64,000 bases of DNA from Mesorhizobium kowhaii (GTDB lineage: Bacteria > Pseudomonadota > Alphaproteobacteria > Rhizobiales > Rhizobiaceae). Each line of letters starts with the position of its first letter. Position 1 is the stretch's first letter. Shown here piece after piece: positions 1 to 6,419 of this stretch. A model generated the notes under the pieces. That model did no database searches. It saw nothing but the letters and a program-made list of their open reading frames with translations, and had not been told where the DNA came from. The position numbers and the translations under genes were made by a program. The DNA lies in assembly GCF_003253745.1 (NCBI RefSeq), contig NZ_MZXV01000040.1, forward strand, positions 1 through 64,000. Reading direction: 5' to 3'.

Positions 1-311
1 GCCGGAAGGGCCTGTGTGCAAGTTTCCGGCAGCGCCCGACACAAACGGCGCGGCTGGAGGTTGGTTCCCTGATCAAATAAAAAAGCCCGCCACGGAGGAG
101 TGATAGGTTCCTGACAAACCAACCAAGCCAGTGGATCAAACCTGCGACGGACGCGAGCGCCTAAGCCCGGGAGGTTCCGCGATCACACCATAGGCGTCTG
201 CATCTCGGTTATATTAGCTAGTGCTTGTGGCGGACCTTTTCTGCGCCTTGGGCCGGCATCCCTACATCCCAACACCCTGCCCAACAGCGAGCCGCCGGGA
301 AGTGAGGAGGC
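1..311. other. intergenic, no gene recognised
   Basis: No convincing coding frame is seen before the small gene at 312. The first 30 bases can fold into a hairpin (GCCGGAA at 1-7 pairs with TTCCGGC at 24-30). An A-rich run at about 76-82 sits in otherwise GC-rich DNA. The open frame beginning at 221 has no ribosome binding site and arginine/proline-rich composition typical of random high-GC frames, so it is not called. Confidence 0.4.
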
Positions 312-398
312 ATGAGCAGCTTAGGCTTATGGGTCGTACTCGTGACAGCGACCATGGCGATCCTTTACCTGTTGTCGTATGTCGAGATCAGGATGTAG
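312..398 (+). CDS. possible 28-residue single-span membrane peptide
   Basis: A short ATG frame directly behind a purine-rich GTGAGGAGG sequence at 302-310, which is a strong Shine-Dalgarno match although very close to the start. The 28-residue product is mostly hydrophobic (Leu, Val, Ala, Ile, Tyr) and ends in a short charged tail (VEIRM), the pattern of a one-pass inner-membrane microprotein with its C-terminus on one side of the membrane. I do not recognise a family. Small stand-alone membrane peptides of this size act as subunits or regulators of larger membrane complexes, but no partner gene is in view. It could also be a chance frame; the Shine-Dalgarno plus hydrophobic segment is the only support. 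Confidence 0.35.
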   Translation: MSSLGLWVVLVTATMAILYLLSYVEIRM

Positions 399-422
399 GG
401 GCAGCAGCGCCAGGCGTGTGAC

Positions 423-677
423 TTAACTGCGCGGCGCTACCCAGCCGTAGGAGGCCGCACCGGACCCGTCAGACCATTGAATGAACGGCGCATCCTTGCC
501 GGTGATGTCCTTGACCGTCTTCAACAGCGCCTCATGGGTGCTTTGCAGCGCCCGGTAATGCTCGCTGGTAGGCGATAGAAGCGGCTGGACGATGCTCTTG
601 TGAAGGCGTTCCGCCTCCGCGAGGAAGCGCTCGATTTCAGCCTCTGAAAGCTGCTTGGAAAGTTTGGTTCTGGCCAT
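423..677 (-). CDS. small conserved-type hypothetical protein (84 aa)
   Basis: An 84-residue soluble protein. The N-terminal half is a charged amphipathic helix (motifs LSEAEIERFLAEAERL and LHKSIVQPLL); the C-terminal part ends in a short aromatic and glycine-rich tail (IQWSDGSGAASYGW). The start at 677 is supported by a GGAG about 9 bases upstream on the minus strand. No signal peptide or membrane segment is visible. I do not recognise the family and assign no function. It stands alone among accessory genes left of the tRNA-Asp fragment, so it probably belongs to the island cargo. Confidence 0.6.
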   Translation of the reverse strand: MARTKLSKQLSEAEIERFLAEAERLHKSIVQPLLSPTSEHYRALQSTHEALLKTVKDITGKDAPFIQWSDGSGAASYGWVAPRS

Positions 678-1009
678 TTGGCGATCTCCGTTGAAGGGGT
701 TCGCCGCAACGAAAGGATTATATTCCTGATATCGGTGGCGCCGGCAAGTGCCGTCCTATTGAGGCTGCGGAAATAGAAGGAAATGCGTCAGGTCCGCTGC
801 CGGGGAGACAGCGGACTCAAACTAGGGCCAAGAGGGGCAAGGCCCTATATGATCCCTGTGCGGGGGATCATCGTGATAACACCGGGCGAGATACAAACGT
901 TCCGTCGGCTGAAAGATATATCGGCGAGGAGGCGAAGCCGGCATCATCGAAAACAACGAAATGTAGCGGCGCCCTTGCGGGGGCGAAGCTTTTGCGCACT
1001 TTGGTCTTT
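678..1009. other. intergenic with a remnant of a duplicated HTH gene end
   Basis: No complete gene is visible. At 937-966 there is an exact 30-base copy of the last codons of the HTH regulator gene at 2250-2531 (copy at 2502-2531), encoding AGIIENNEM and the stop in one frame. Upstream the frame closes after about 17 codons, so this is only a gene end. Two small inverted repeats lie just before it (AGGGCC/GGCCCT near 823-845 and TGATCCC/GGGATCA near 849-870). It looks like the scar of an old duplication or recombination. Confidence 0.5.
937..966 (+). repeat. 30-bp exact repeat, copy 1 (partner at 2502-2531)
   Basis: Identical for 30 bases, including the TAG stop, to the 3' end of the HTH gene at 2250-2531. 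In this copy only the final codons can be read (GGEAGIIENNEM then stop), with an in-frame stop some 17 codons upstream. The simplest reading is a deleted second copy of the regulator gene. Confidence 0.7.
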
Positions 1010-1441
1010 CTACTCCCCGACAATGGACGTCGGCGGGCGTGCCGAGGTTATCGGATCGGCATGACGAAGGACGATCCTCCACCCGCCTTCCTCCCGCCGG
1101 AATATGGTGGTGACTCGAAGCGCAATCGGCACCAGTTTGTTGCCACCACCGACCTTGGATTGGAGCCGCTCGACCTCGATGATGTATCCCAAGTCGGCCG
1201 TCGCATACTCCGAGATGCGATCAAAGCCGATGGCCTTGCCGTGCCGGTAATTGGTGGCGGCCCGTTCCATGATCTCTGCGGCCTTTCTCCATCCCTTCGC
1301 CGGCGGGCCAAAGGGATTGGCAATAATGACGTCGTCCTGTCGCGAGTAGAGGTTTTTCAAGGGCTCAGGATCGCCCTTTACGAAGGCATCCAGAGCCAGA
1401 TGATCCTGCTCGATAAATTTCGTTAGGTCGGAGGCTAACAT
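1010..1441 (-). CDS. SnoaL/NTF2-like fold protein (DUF4440 type)
   Basis: A 143-residue protein with the layout of the NTF2-like superfamily: an N-terminal helix (FIEQDHLALDAFVKGDPEPL), a segment where the ligand pocket forms (DVIIANPFGPPAKGW), and a C-terminal strand pair (RVTTIFRREEGGWRIVLRHAD) typical of DUF4440/SnoaL proteins. The frame is open further upstream, but the ATG at 1441 is chosen because a perfect AGGAGG lies 5 bases before it. The superfamily includes ketosteroid isomerases, polyketide cyclases and stress proteins, so the substrate cannot be predicted. No operon partner: the next gene upstream ends 103 bases away on the same strand. A second protein of this fold is encoded at 3744-4151. 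Confidence 0.8.
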   Translation of the reverse strand: MLASDLTKFIEQDHLALDAFVKGDPEPLKNLYSRQDDVIIANPFGPPAKGWRKAAEIMERAATNYRHGKAIGFDRISEYATADLGYIIEVERLQSKVGGGNKLVPIALRVTTIFRREEGGWRIVLRHADPITSARPPTSIVGE

Positions 1442-1544
1442 CGGTTCCTCCTGGAAAATCTTGCCGTTTTCGGCGGCGAAACAGCATACTCCTGCACGCT
1501 GACGCAAACAATCGGGGGATCCGACGCGACAGGCGCAGCGGCGT

Positions 1545-2159
1545 TCATACGACACCCCGTTTCCCGGCGACACGCGCTATGTCGTCCATGATGAAGTTGA
1601 AGTCCTGCCCGTCGTATTCCCAGACGCGATGCACCCGAACCTTGGCGGCAAGGTCGTGAAGCGTCGCGGCCGGACAGCGAAGGAGCGCGCTGGCCGCGTC
1701 CGAAGTGCGGTGCGTGGCCTTCGCATATGCTTTATCGAGCTTGCCAAAGCCCGTCTTGCGGCGAGCAGCAGCATCGGCCTTGTTATAGGCGCGAAGGGCC
1801 TCGGCATGTTCTACGCTGGCGCGGCTCGGTGGCATCTTTGCGAGATCAGCGACAGCGGTCTTGCGAAGCGTTTCGAGTTCCTCCGCTGTCATCTCGCCCA
1901 TGACGGGTCGCTTACTCCTGACAGCCATATAACGTAGCTCGGCCGCATTCAGCGCCGGCTCCAAGGAGCGGAGCGTTGCCCATTCGGCATGGAATGCGGC
2001 TTCGAGTTCGGCAACCTGGCTGGTAGGTGCGGCGACAGATGGCTTCGTAGCCATTGCAGTTGCGGCGAGAGCGAGCCCCGCCCCGGTCAGATTGAGCAGG
2101 CGGCGGCGGTTGATATTGGGCATGCCTTCGGCGGCAGCCCGAACAGATGTGTTCGGCAT
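1545..2159 (-). CDS. Tat-exported hypothetical protein (204 aa)
   Basis: The N-terminus carries a twin-arginine signal (NRRRLLNLTGAGLALAATA, about residues 17-35) followed by a probable cleavage site near SVAAP. The mature part is helical and charged (EELETLRKTAVADLAKM, AEALRAYNKADAAARRK) with no domain I recognise. The start at 2159 has GGGAG 8 bases upstream; a second ATG at 2123 would also keep the signal. It is divergent from the small HTH regulator at 2250, and the shared 90-base gap holds two matching operator-like palindromes, so it is the likely target of that regulator. Periplasmic location is predicted; function is unknown. Confidence 0.65.
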   Translation of the reverse strand: MPNTSVRAAAEGMPNINRRRLLNLTGAGLALAATAMATKPSVAAPTSQVAELEAAFHAEWATLRSLEPALNAAELRYMAVRSKRPVMGEMTAEELETLRKTAVADLAKMPPSRASVEHAEALRAYNKADAAARRKTGFGKLDKAYAKATHRTSDAASALLRCPAATLHDLAAKVRVHRVWEYDGQDFNFIMDDIARVAGKRGVV

Positions 2160-2175
2160 GGGTTGAACTCCCTAA

Positions 2176-2192
2176 TGGTGATATTTACACCA
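2176..2192. promoter_or_regulatory. operator-like palindrome, site 1
   Basis: TGGTGATATTTACACCA: arms TGGTG and CACCA around an AT-rich core. It matches site 2 (2232-2248) at every position except the three-base core, TTT here against AAA there. It lies 17 bases upstream of the Tat-signal gene start, where it would block that promoter. The HTH protein encoded at 2250 is the obvious candidate binder. Confidence 0.6.
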
Positions 2193-2231
2193 CTAACGGT
2201 ATTACCGGGGACTGTTGATGTCAATGACTTT

Positions 2232-2248
2232 TGGTGATAAAAACACCA
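2232..2248. promoter_or_regulatory. operator-like palindrome, site 2
   Basis: TGGTGATAAAAACACCA, matching site 1 with a centre-to-centre distance of 56 bp. It ends one base before the ATG of the HTH gene, so it overlaps where that gene's ribosome binding site or leaderless start would be, as expected for autorepression. Confidence 0.6.
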
Positions 2249-2249
2249 C

Positions 2250-2531
2250 ATGAAGCCAGTTCAATGCCGTATGGGGCGCGCAGCCCTCAATTGGAGCACC
2301 CTCGACCTAGCCAAAGCGGCCGGTGTCGGAGGCAACACTGTCAATCGCTTTGAAGCTGGCCAGGACGCCCGTGTAAGCAGCGTGGAGAAGATCCGCGCCG
2401 CCCTCGAATCTGCCGGCGTCGAGTTCATCCCCGAGAATGGCGGCGGCGCTGGGGTGAGGCTAAGGAAGTCGGCGGCGCCCGCCGTCCTGCCCGACGGCGA
2501 GGCCGGCATCATCGAAAACAACGAAATGTAG
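2250..2531 (+). CDS. small XRE-type helix-turn-helix regulator (93 aa)
   Basis: The first 55 residues have the compact HTH of a large rhizobial family: MKPVQCRMGRAALNWS, then DLAKAAGVGGNTVNRFEAG (helix-turn-recognition helix) and SVEKIRAALESAGVEFIPENG, the usual close of the domain. The remaining tail (about 66-93) looks disordered. It probably binds DNA as a dimer at the two palindromes in the divergent gap, repressing itself and the Tat-signal gene. There is no clear Shine-Dalgarno before the ATG at 2250, and operator site 2 ends one base upstream, so translation may be leaderless; an inner ATG at residue 8 would cut into the first helix. The last 30 bases are duplicated at 937-966. An antitoxin-like role is conceivable but no toxin partner is adjacent. 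Confidence 0.75.
   Translation: MKPVQCRMGRAALNWSTLDLAKAAGVGGNTVNRFEAGQDARVSSVEKIRAALESAGVEFIPENGGGAGVRLRKSAAPAVLPDGEAGIIENNEM
2502..2531 (+). repeat. 30-bp exact repeat, copy 2 (partner at 937-966)
   Basis: The 3' end of the HTH gene including its stop, repeated exactly at 937-966 about 1.56 kb away in the same orientation. Direct repeats of this length could recombine and delete the three genes between them. Confidence 0.7.
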
Positions 2532-2652
2532 GCGCGATTGCGGAGTATATCGTTTTACACAATCCCCAATTGCTGGACTCGCGCGATGCACCGGCAGTTA
2601 ATTTCTGCGTCACGCCAAAGGGGAAAAGGCCGCGAACTGTGGGAGGACTTCG

Positions 2653-3015
2653 ATGATCAAGAAACTTACTCGACACGTCCGGGCGCATAGTATGCGTGGT
2701 TTGATCCTTGGCCTGGCTGCCCTCGTGGTCACCTCGTCATTTGTGCAGGCAGCAGGCGACAGCATCGCCGGCCAGAAAGTCATGACGCAATGCCAAGTGT
2801 GCCACGGCAAGGATGGCATCGGCAAACTGTCTTACACGCCCAATATCTCCGGGCAGAAGTACGAGTATCTCGTCCACTCGCTGATGGCTTACAAGATCGG
2901 ACAGCGCAAGAGTCAAATGATGTCGTCGGTCGTCAAGAACCTGAGCGATGAAGACATCGCCAATGTTGCGGCTTACTACGCCGCGATCAAGATTACCGTC
3001 GAAGCTCCGCAGTGA
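2653..3015 (+). CDS. small periplasmic class I cytochrome c
   Basis: A 120-residue protein with a signal peptide (basic MIKKLTRHVRAHSMR, hydrophobic GLILGLAALVV, cleavage near VQAAG at about 34). One haem site CQVCH at residues 47-51 attaches haem c covalently. A methionine pair (SQMM, about 88-90) is placed to give the sixth ligand, and the closing helix LSDEDIANVAAYYAAI is the usual C-terminal helix of the fold. It resembles the cytochrome c4/c553-type single domains that carry electrons in the periplasm. A GGGAGGA precedes the start at 2653. The gene seems monocistronic, with a small membrane gene converging on it. Partner dehydrogenase or oxidase is not in view. Confidence 0.85.
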   Translation: MIKKLTRHVRAHSMRGLILGLAALVVTSSFVQAAGDSIAGQKVMTQCQVCHGKDGIGKLSYTPNISGQKYEYLVHSLMAYKIGQRKSQMMSSVVKNLSDEDIANVAAYYAAIKITVEAPQ

Positions 3016-3033
3016 CTGACACAACGTAGGTCG

Positions 3034-3231
3034 TCACCGGTCTGATTCCTCAAGTTGCGCGCGGCGCTTTTGATATCTGTTGGCGTGGCGCCCAAACCAT
3101 CGCTTCCGTACCACCCGGTGTTGCCAGCCAAAGCGGCAAAGTTGAAAGATCACTGCGATGGCAAGGCCAATGAAGGGCAGAGCCATCAGTATCAATGCGA
3201 TTTGAGCACCAGGCAGGGCCTCGGGCATCAT
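3034..3231 (-). CDS. small single-span membrane protein (65 aa)
   Basis: A 65-residue protein with one strong membrane segment (about residues 10-32, QIALILMALPFIGLAIAVIF) and a very basic C-terminal tail (RFGWQHRVVRKRWFGRHANR), which by the positive-inside rule should stay in the cytoplasm. The frame extends upstream, but the ATG at 3231 is chosen because GGAGGG lies 7 bases before it on the minus strand. It converges on the cytochrome c gene with an 18-base gap. I do not recognise a family; a role linked to the cytochrome is only suggested by position. Confidence 0.5.
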   Translation of the reverse strand: MMPEALPGAQIALILMALPFIGLAIAVIFQLCRFGWQHRVVRKRWFGRHANRYQKRRAQLEESDR

Positions 3232-3743
3232 CGGGCGTCCCTCCACCAGAGCCGCCGGGGGGCTAACCCCCAACACTTCCACCACCTGGCGACTCCCGTA
3301 CCGGCAAAAGCCGGCGATGATCAGATAGCAAGAGCTGTGCCGGAAAGACGATGTTCCGAAATGGCACGCTGGCAAGGAGCCCCCCGACCAATTGGCTATC
3401 TCAGAACATCAATTTGCAATTGCGGAAGATTTCGAGCCACGCGGTCCCAGGGGTTCGGCTGTGTCGATTCCGCAAGGCCCCCCGGAGGGCCGCCAATGCG
3501 CGTTTCTGCCGGCCCGCTGTCCTACAGCGGAGAGACGCCTCGCGCTTCCTGGCGCCTCCTCGCTGGCCTGGATTAAGCGCGCCATCGCCCTTGCATGGGC
3601 GCAAGGTTGCCAGCCGGCTTCTGTTTCATGCACCACGTAGCGTCCGCACCGTGTCGGGGTGTATGTTGCTGATATGAGTTGGGCCGACGCCCTTCAGGCT
3701 CTCACGCGACCCAGCACGCTTGGATCAGCAACGGGAGGAAGTT
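3232..3743. other. intergenic, no supported gene
   Basis: About 510 bases without a convincing gene. Open frames exist on both strands (for example 3392-3640 plus) but lack ribosome binding sites and have composition like random GC-rich sequence. The CCTCGCGCTTCCTGGCGCC stretch near 3538-3556 resembles CCTCGCGCGTCCTGGGCGC at 4201-4219, hinting at a short dispersed repeat. Likely degraded island DNA plus the promoter of the gene at 3744. Confidence 0.4.
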
Positions 3744-4151
3744 ATGGCAGACGTGACGCCAGGAAATCAGAACTCCGACCTCGTACGGCGCGGTTATGCG
3801 GTGTTCAACTCAGGAGACAAGGACACGCTCACGCAAATGATCGACGAGTCCTGCATATGGCATAGTCCGGGGAAGAGTTCGTTCGCCGGAAACTACAAGG
3901 GCCACGAAGCGATTTTTGGCTACTTCGGCCGGTTGGGGAGCGAAACTCGCGGGACCTTTAAATCCAATCTCTTGAACGTAACGGAGAGCGAGGACGGATC
4001 GGTGGTCGCCGTCCATCGCGATACCGGGGAGCGGAACGGCAAACAGATGGATGTGCTCTGTTGCATCGTCTTTGACATCAAGAACGGCAAGGTGATGGAG
4101 GGCCGGGAGTATATCTACGACCTCTACGCCTGGGACACATTCTGGGCATAA
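3744..4151 (+). CDS. SnoaL-like NTF2-fold protein (135 aa)
   Basis: A 135-residue member of the SnoaL-like group: N-terminal helix DLVRRGYAVFNSGDKDTLTQ, then the pocket-forming IWHSPGKSSFAGNYKGHEAI with the typical W-H and G-x-x-A-I pattern, and C-terminal strands CCIVFDIKNGKVMEGREYI. The ATG at 3744 is chosen over an upstream TTG because GGGAGGA lies just before it. Proteins of this type include isomerases and hydrolases acting on small hydrophobic molecules; the substrate here is unknown. It is the last gene before the tRNA-Asp fragment, so it would be the terminal cargo gene of the island. Confidence 0.8.
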   Translation: MADVTPGNQNSDLVRRGYAVFNSGDKDTLTQMIDESCIWHSPGKSSFAGNYKGHEAIFGYFGRLGSETRGTFKSNLLNVTESEDGSVVAVHRDTGERNGKQMDVLCCIVFDIKNGKVMEGREYIYDLYAWDTFWA

Positions 4152-4250
4152 AGCCTCGAAAGCGACCCAGGCGCTTCCCCTTTCCTACACCTCCGAAGCG
4201 CCTCGCGCGTCCTGGGCGCTTCTAAGCAGCGGAAAGAGGTTCTGACCTGC

Positions 4251-4296
4251 CCTGTCACGCCGGAGGTCGCGGGTTCGAGCCCCGTCACTCGCGCCA
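4251..4296 (+). pseudogene. 3' half of tRNA-Asp(GTC): candidate attachment-site scar
   Basis: From the anticodon loop (CCTGTCACGCCGG, anticodon GTC) through the variable region, T-arm (GCGGGTTCGAGCCCCGT) and 3' acceptor strand (CACTCGCGCCA) this is a textbook tRNA-Asp with encoded CCA. The 5' half is missing: the bases before 4251 do not form a D-arm or a matching acceptor strand. Tyrosine-recombinase islands that integrate at a tRNA 3' end leave an intact tRNA on one side and such a fragment on the other. Given the orientation, the intact gene and integrase should lie to the left, outside this window, making 1-4250 island DNA. Confidence 0.8.
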
Positions 4297-4335
4297 TTTC
4301 TCCCAAGGGTAACAAGCCCTTGGCTTTGGAGAAAT
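4296..4335 (+). terminator. long hairpin after the tRNA-Asp fragment
   Basis: ATTTCTCC (4296-4303) pairs with GGAGAAAT (4328-4335), and inside it CAAGGG (4304-4309) pairs with CCCTTG (4317-4322). There is no long T-run. It begins at the last base of the tRNA CCA, as expected for the original tRNA-Asp terminator, so the chromosomal side of the old junction appears preserved. Confidence 0.55.
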
Positions 4336-4574
4336 GTCGACGTTGTTGTCAAAAAATCTTCCTGAATGAGGAGACTTGGATTGTTCGAATCCAAGTCCGA
4401 TGGTTTGTAAGGCGACCTGACGCTGCCCGTGCGTTGGCCCGGAAGACGTATGGTATCCATGTGTCTGAGCACCAAGGAAACTCGTGCCTCGACTGTAAAA
4501 AATACCTCGGCTATGGAGCGTGCTCTCCAGTCACGACGATCCGATCCCAACCGGCCAACCTGCGGGAATCATTC

Positions 4575-5141
4575 ATGAGCCACGATACGGATGCCCATCC
4601 AAATATTCTCGAATCCACACTTGCCGCGGCTCAGCAGGATCAACGCACTCTCGACGAGCAGCGGCAAAGCACTGCGCCTCTGGTAGACGGCATGTCGTTT
4701 TTCGACAGCATCCGACACAATGATGACCGCGGCAGCGTCACGGAGGTCTATGACCCGCGCTGGGGCTGGCATGCCGACCCGCTCGTCTTTTCCTACATCT
4801 TCACAATTCGCCCCGGGCTGGTGAAGGGCTGGGGCCTGCACAAGCTGCACGAGGATCGCTATTTTGTCGTCAGCGGCGAGTTGGAACTGGTCCTTTATGA
4901 CCCTCGCCCCGAATCCAGCACATACGGCAAGATTTCGAAGGTTTACCTCTCCGGCGATCGTCCACGCCTGGTCAATGTTCCAAAGTTTGTCTGGCATGCC
5001 GACCGAAATATCGGAACGTCCGAAGTGGTCGTCATCAATTTTCCAACGATACAGTACGACCATTCAAATCCCGACAAATACCGACTGCCCATCGACACCG
5101 ATCTCATTCCCTATGATTTCGGCAGTGCGAAGGGATGGTGA
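4575..5141 (+). CDS. RmlC-like cupin, dTDP-sugar epimerase family
   Basis: A 188-residue cupin of the dTDP-4-dehydrorhamnose 3,5-epimerase superfamily: the barrel is seen in FSYIFTIRPGLVKGWGLHKL, HEDRYFVVSGELELVLYDPR and RLVNVPKFVWHADRNIGTSE. The His in LHKLHEDR and the Trp/His in VWHADRN occupy positions used by such enzymes for substrate contact. Enzymes of this family change sugar stereochemistry for surface polysaccharides. ATG 4575 is the first plausible start; its ribosome site is weak. Its stop overlaps the start of the glycosyltransferase by 7 bases, so the two are translationally coupled. It may be a sugar-nucleotide epimerase or a non-catalytic relative. Confidence 0.7.
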   Translation: MSHDTDAHPNILESTLAAAQQDQRTLDEQRQSTAPLVDGMSFFDSIRHNDDRGSVTEVYDPRWGWHADPLVFSYIFTIRPGLVKGWGLHKLHEDRYFVVSGELELVLYDPRPESSTYGKISKVYLSGDRPRLVNVPKFVWHADRNIGTSEVVVINFPTIQYDHSNPDKYRLPIDTDLIPYDFGSAKGW

Positions 5142-6361
5142 GCAAGCCGCGCATTTCCATCCTGATGCCGACGCATTCGCGCGTCGACGTCATCGGCTTG
5201 GCCATCCAGTCGGTGCTGGATCAGACTGTCGAGGACTTTGAGCTCCTGGTTGTCGGCGACGGCTGCGCGCCCGGCACGGCCGAGGTGGTCGACGCTTTTC
5301 AGGACGCCCGCATCCGCTTCTTCGATTTGCCCAAGGCGCCGAACTATGGCTACGCGAACCGCAATATCGCACTGCGCGAGGCACGCGGCGACCTGATTGG
5401 CTTTGCGGCCGACGACGATCTCCTGTTTCCGGATCATTTTGAGATCCTGGCGGATGGTCTCAAAGGTGGGGCTGCCATCGCGTACAGTCAGGCGCTGTGG
5501 GTTTCCACCGATGGCATCGCAGCACCTTTCCTGACCAATCTGGAGCTGGCCGACGAGTTCAGGGTGTTCACGGAGGTCGGCAACACGATACCTGCCAGTT
5601 GCTTCCTGTATCGGGCTGATTGCCTGCCTTCGCGAGATGTGTGGCCGGAAGACGTCGCATCGGCCGGGGATTGGCAATTATGGCGGCGACTCATGCGCGA
5701 GAACCCGCGCAATCCCCTCATTTATTGCCGCGTTCCAACCGTCCTGCATTTCAGCGCCAAGTGGAAGAACTCGCGTCACTCCCAGGCATCGCAACTGGCC
5801 ACGTTTCTCGACATCGCCGACAGAGCGGGCTGGTGGCCTTCAGCCTTGCGCGTCTGGATACCGAACGCCAGCAAGGAACAATACGAGTATTCGCGCCTCA
5901 TGCGCGCCGACCCCGCAGCCTGGAGCGAGCAGATTCGCCGTGCCGTCTGCGATCTGGTGGCACGGCTGGCCTGGGAGGATGTCCAAACGATGCGACCGAT
6001 GCTTGCAGGCGCTGAGGCCGAGAAAGCGACGTTGCAGTCTGAAAACGCGAGGCTGCGCAATGAGCTGCGGTTGGCTCAGCAAGGCAATGCCGAGCTACAG
6101 CGGGCCGCTTCGGACGCGAGCAACAAGGAAGCTGCGTTGCAACCGGAAATCTCGAGGCTGCGCAATGAGCTCGATCTGGCTCACCAAAGCAACGCCGAGC
6201 TACGGAGCGCCGCTTCGGGTGCAAGGAATGAGAAGGACGAGATCGAACAAACGCTGCAAGCATGCCAAATGAAAATCGCAGCGTTGTATCAGTCCAGAAG
6301 CTGGCGCATCACGGGGCCCTTGCGCAGGATCTCCACAAGCTTGCGTTCGCAAAAATCATAG
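5135..6361 (+). CDS. family 2 glycosyltransferase with C-terminal coiled coil
   Basis: Residues 1 to about 220 are a GT-A glycosyltransferase: ISILMPTHSR opening strand, SVLDQTVEDFELLVVGDG nucleotide-binding region, and an acidic AADDD motif at 91-95 for the metal and sugar nucleotide. Residues about 295-385 form a heptad-like helix built from a 35-residue unit repeated twice (RLRNEL, then NAEL, then RxAAS), followed by YQSRSWRITGPLRR, a tail common in rhizobial and cyanobacterial glycosyltransferases. No membrane span is visible, so it should work at the cytoplasmic face on lipid-linked sugars. It overlaps the RmlC-like gene by 7 bases. The acceptor is unknown. Confidence 0.85.
   Translation: MVSKPRISILMPTHSRVDVIGLAIQSVLDQTVEDFELLVVGDGCAPGTAEVVDAFQDARIRFFDLPKAPNYGYANRNIALREARGDLIGFAADDDLLFPDHFEILADGLKGGAAIAYSQALWVSTDGIAAPFLTNLELADEFRVFTEVGNTIPASCFLYRADCLPSRDVWPEDVASAGDWQLWRRLMRENPRNPLIYCRVPTVLHFSAKWKNSRHSQASQLATFLDIADRAGWWPSALRVWIPNASKEQYEYSRLMRADPAAWSEQIRRAVCDLVARLAWEDVQTMRPMLAGAEAEKATLQSENARLRNELRLAQQGNAELQRAASDASNKEAALQPEISRLRNELDLAHQSNAELRSAASGARNEKDEIEQTLQACQMKIAALYQSRSWRITGPLRRISTSLRSQKS
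6031..6240 (+). repeat. two tandem 105-bp units inside the glycosyltransferase gene
   Basis: Two adjacent in-frame units of 105 bases (35 codons), aligned for example by GGCTGCGCAATGAGCT starting at 6051 and again at 6156. Copies have diverged at many third positions, so the duplication is old. It lengthens the coiled-coil tail by 35 residues. Confidence 0.75.
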
Positions 6362-6419
6362 GGCTCAAAGTCTTAAGCACAGCTTGGTTTGACAGCGTCA
6401 GCGATCCACCAAGCCGATC

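Larger units (their letters stand above)
4152..4574. other. junction region between island and chromosome
   Basis: Contains the tRNA-Asp fragment (4251-4296), its hairpin, and a second perfect hairpin at 4373-4397 (GACTTGGATT, loop GTTCG, AATCCAAGTC). The loop and flanks recall a tRNA T-arm but no complete cloverleaf can be drawn. No gene is supported; the frame that runs into the cupin gene from 4320 has no ribosome binding site. Confidence 0.5.

Noticed and set aside
2250..2531. HTH gene and Tat-signal gene considered as a toxin-antitoxin pair
   Set aside because: The divergent partner is an exported helical protein, not a cytoplasmic toxin, and the genes are not in the usual tandem arrangement.
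3392..3640. Plus-strand frame of 82 codons
   Set aside because: No ribosome binding site, no domain, composition like random GC-rich sequence, and overlapping frames of equal length on both strands.
4124..4315. Minus-strand frame reading RVTGLEPATSG
   Set aside because: This peptide is the well-known false translation across a tRNA T-arm; here it comes from the tRNA-Asp fragment.
4373..4397. Hairpin with GTTCGAATCC that looks like a tRNA T-arm
   Set aside because: No acceptor, D-arm or anticodon arm can be built around it, so no second tRNA is called.
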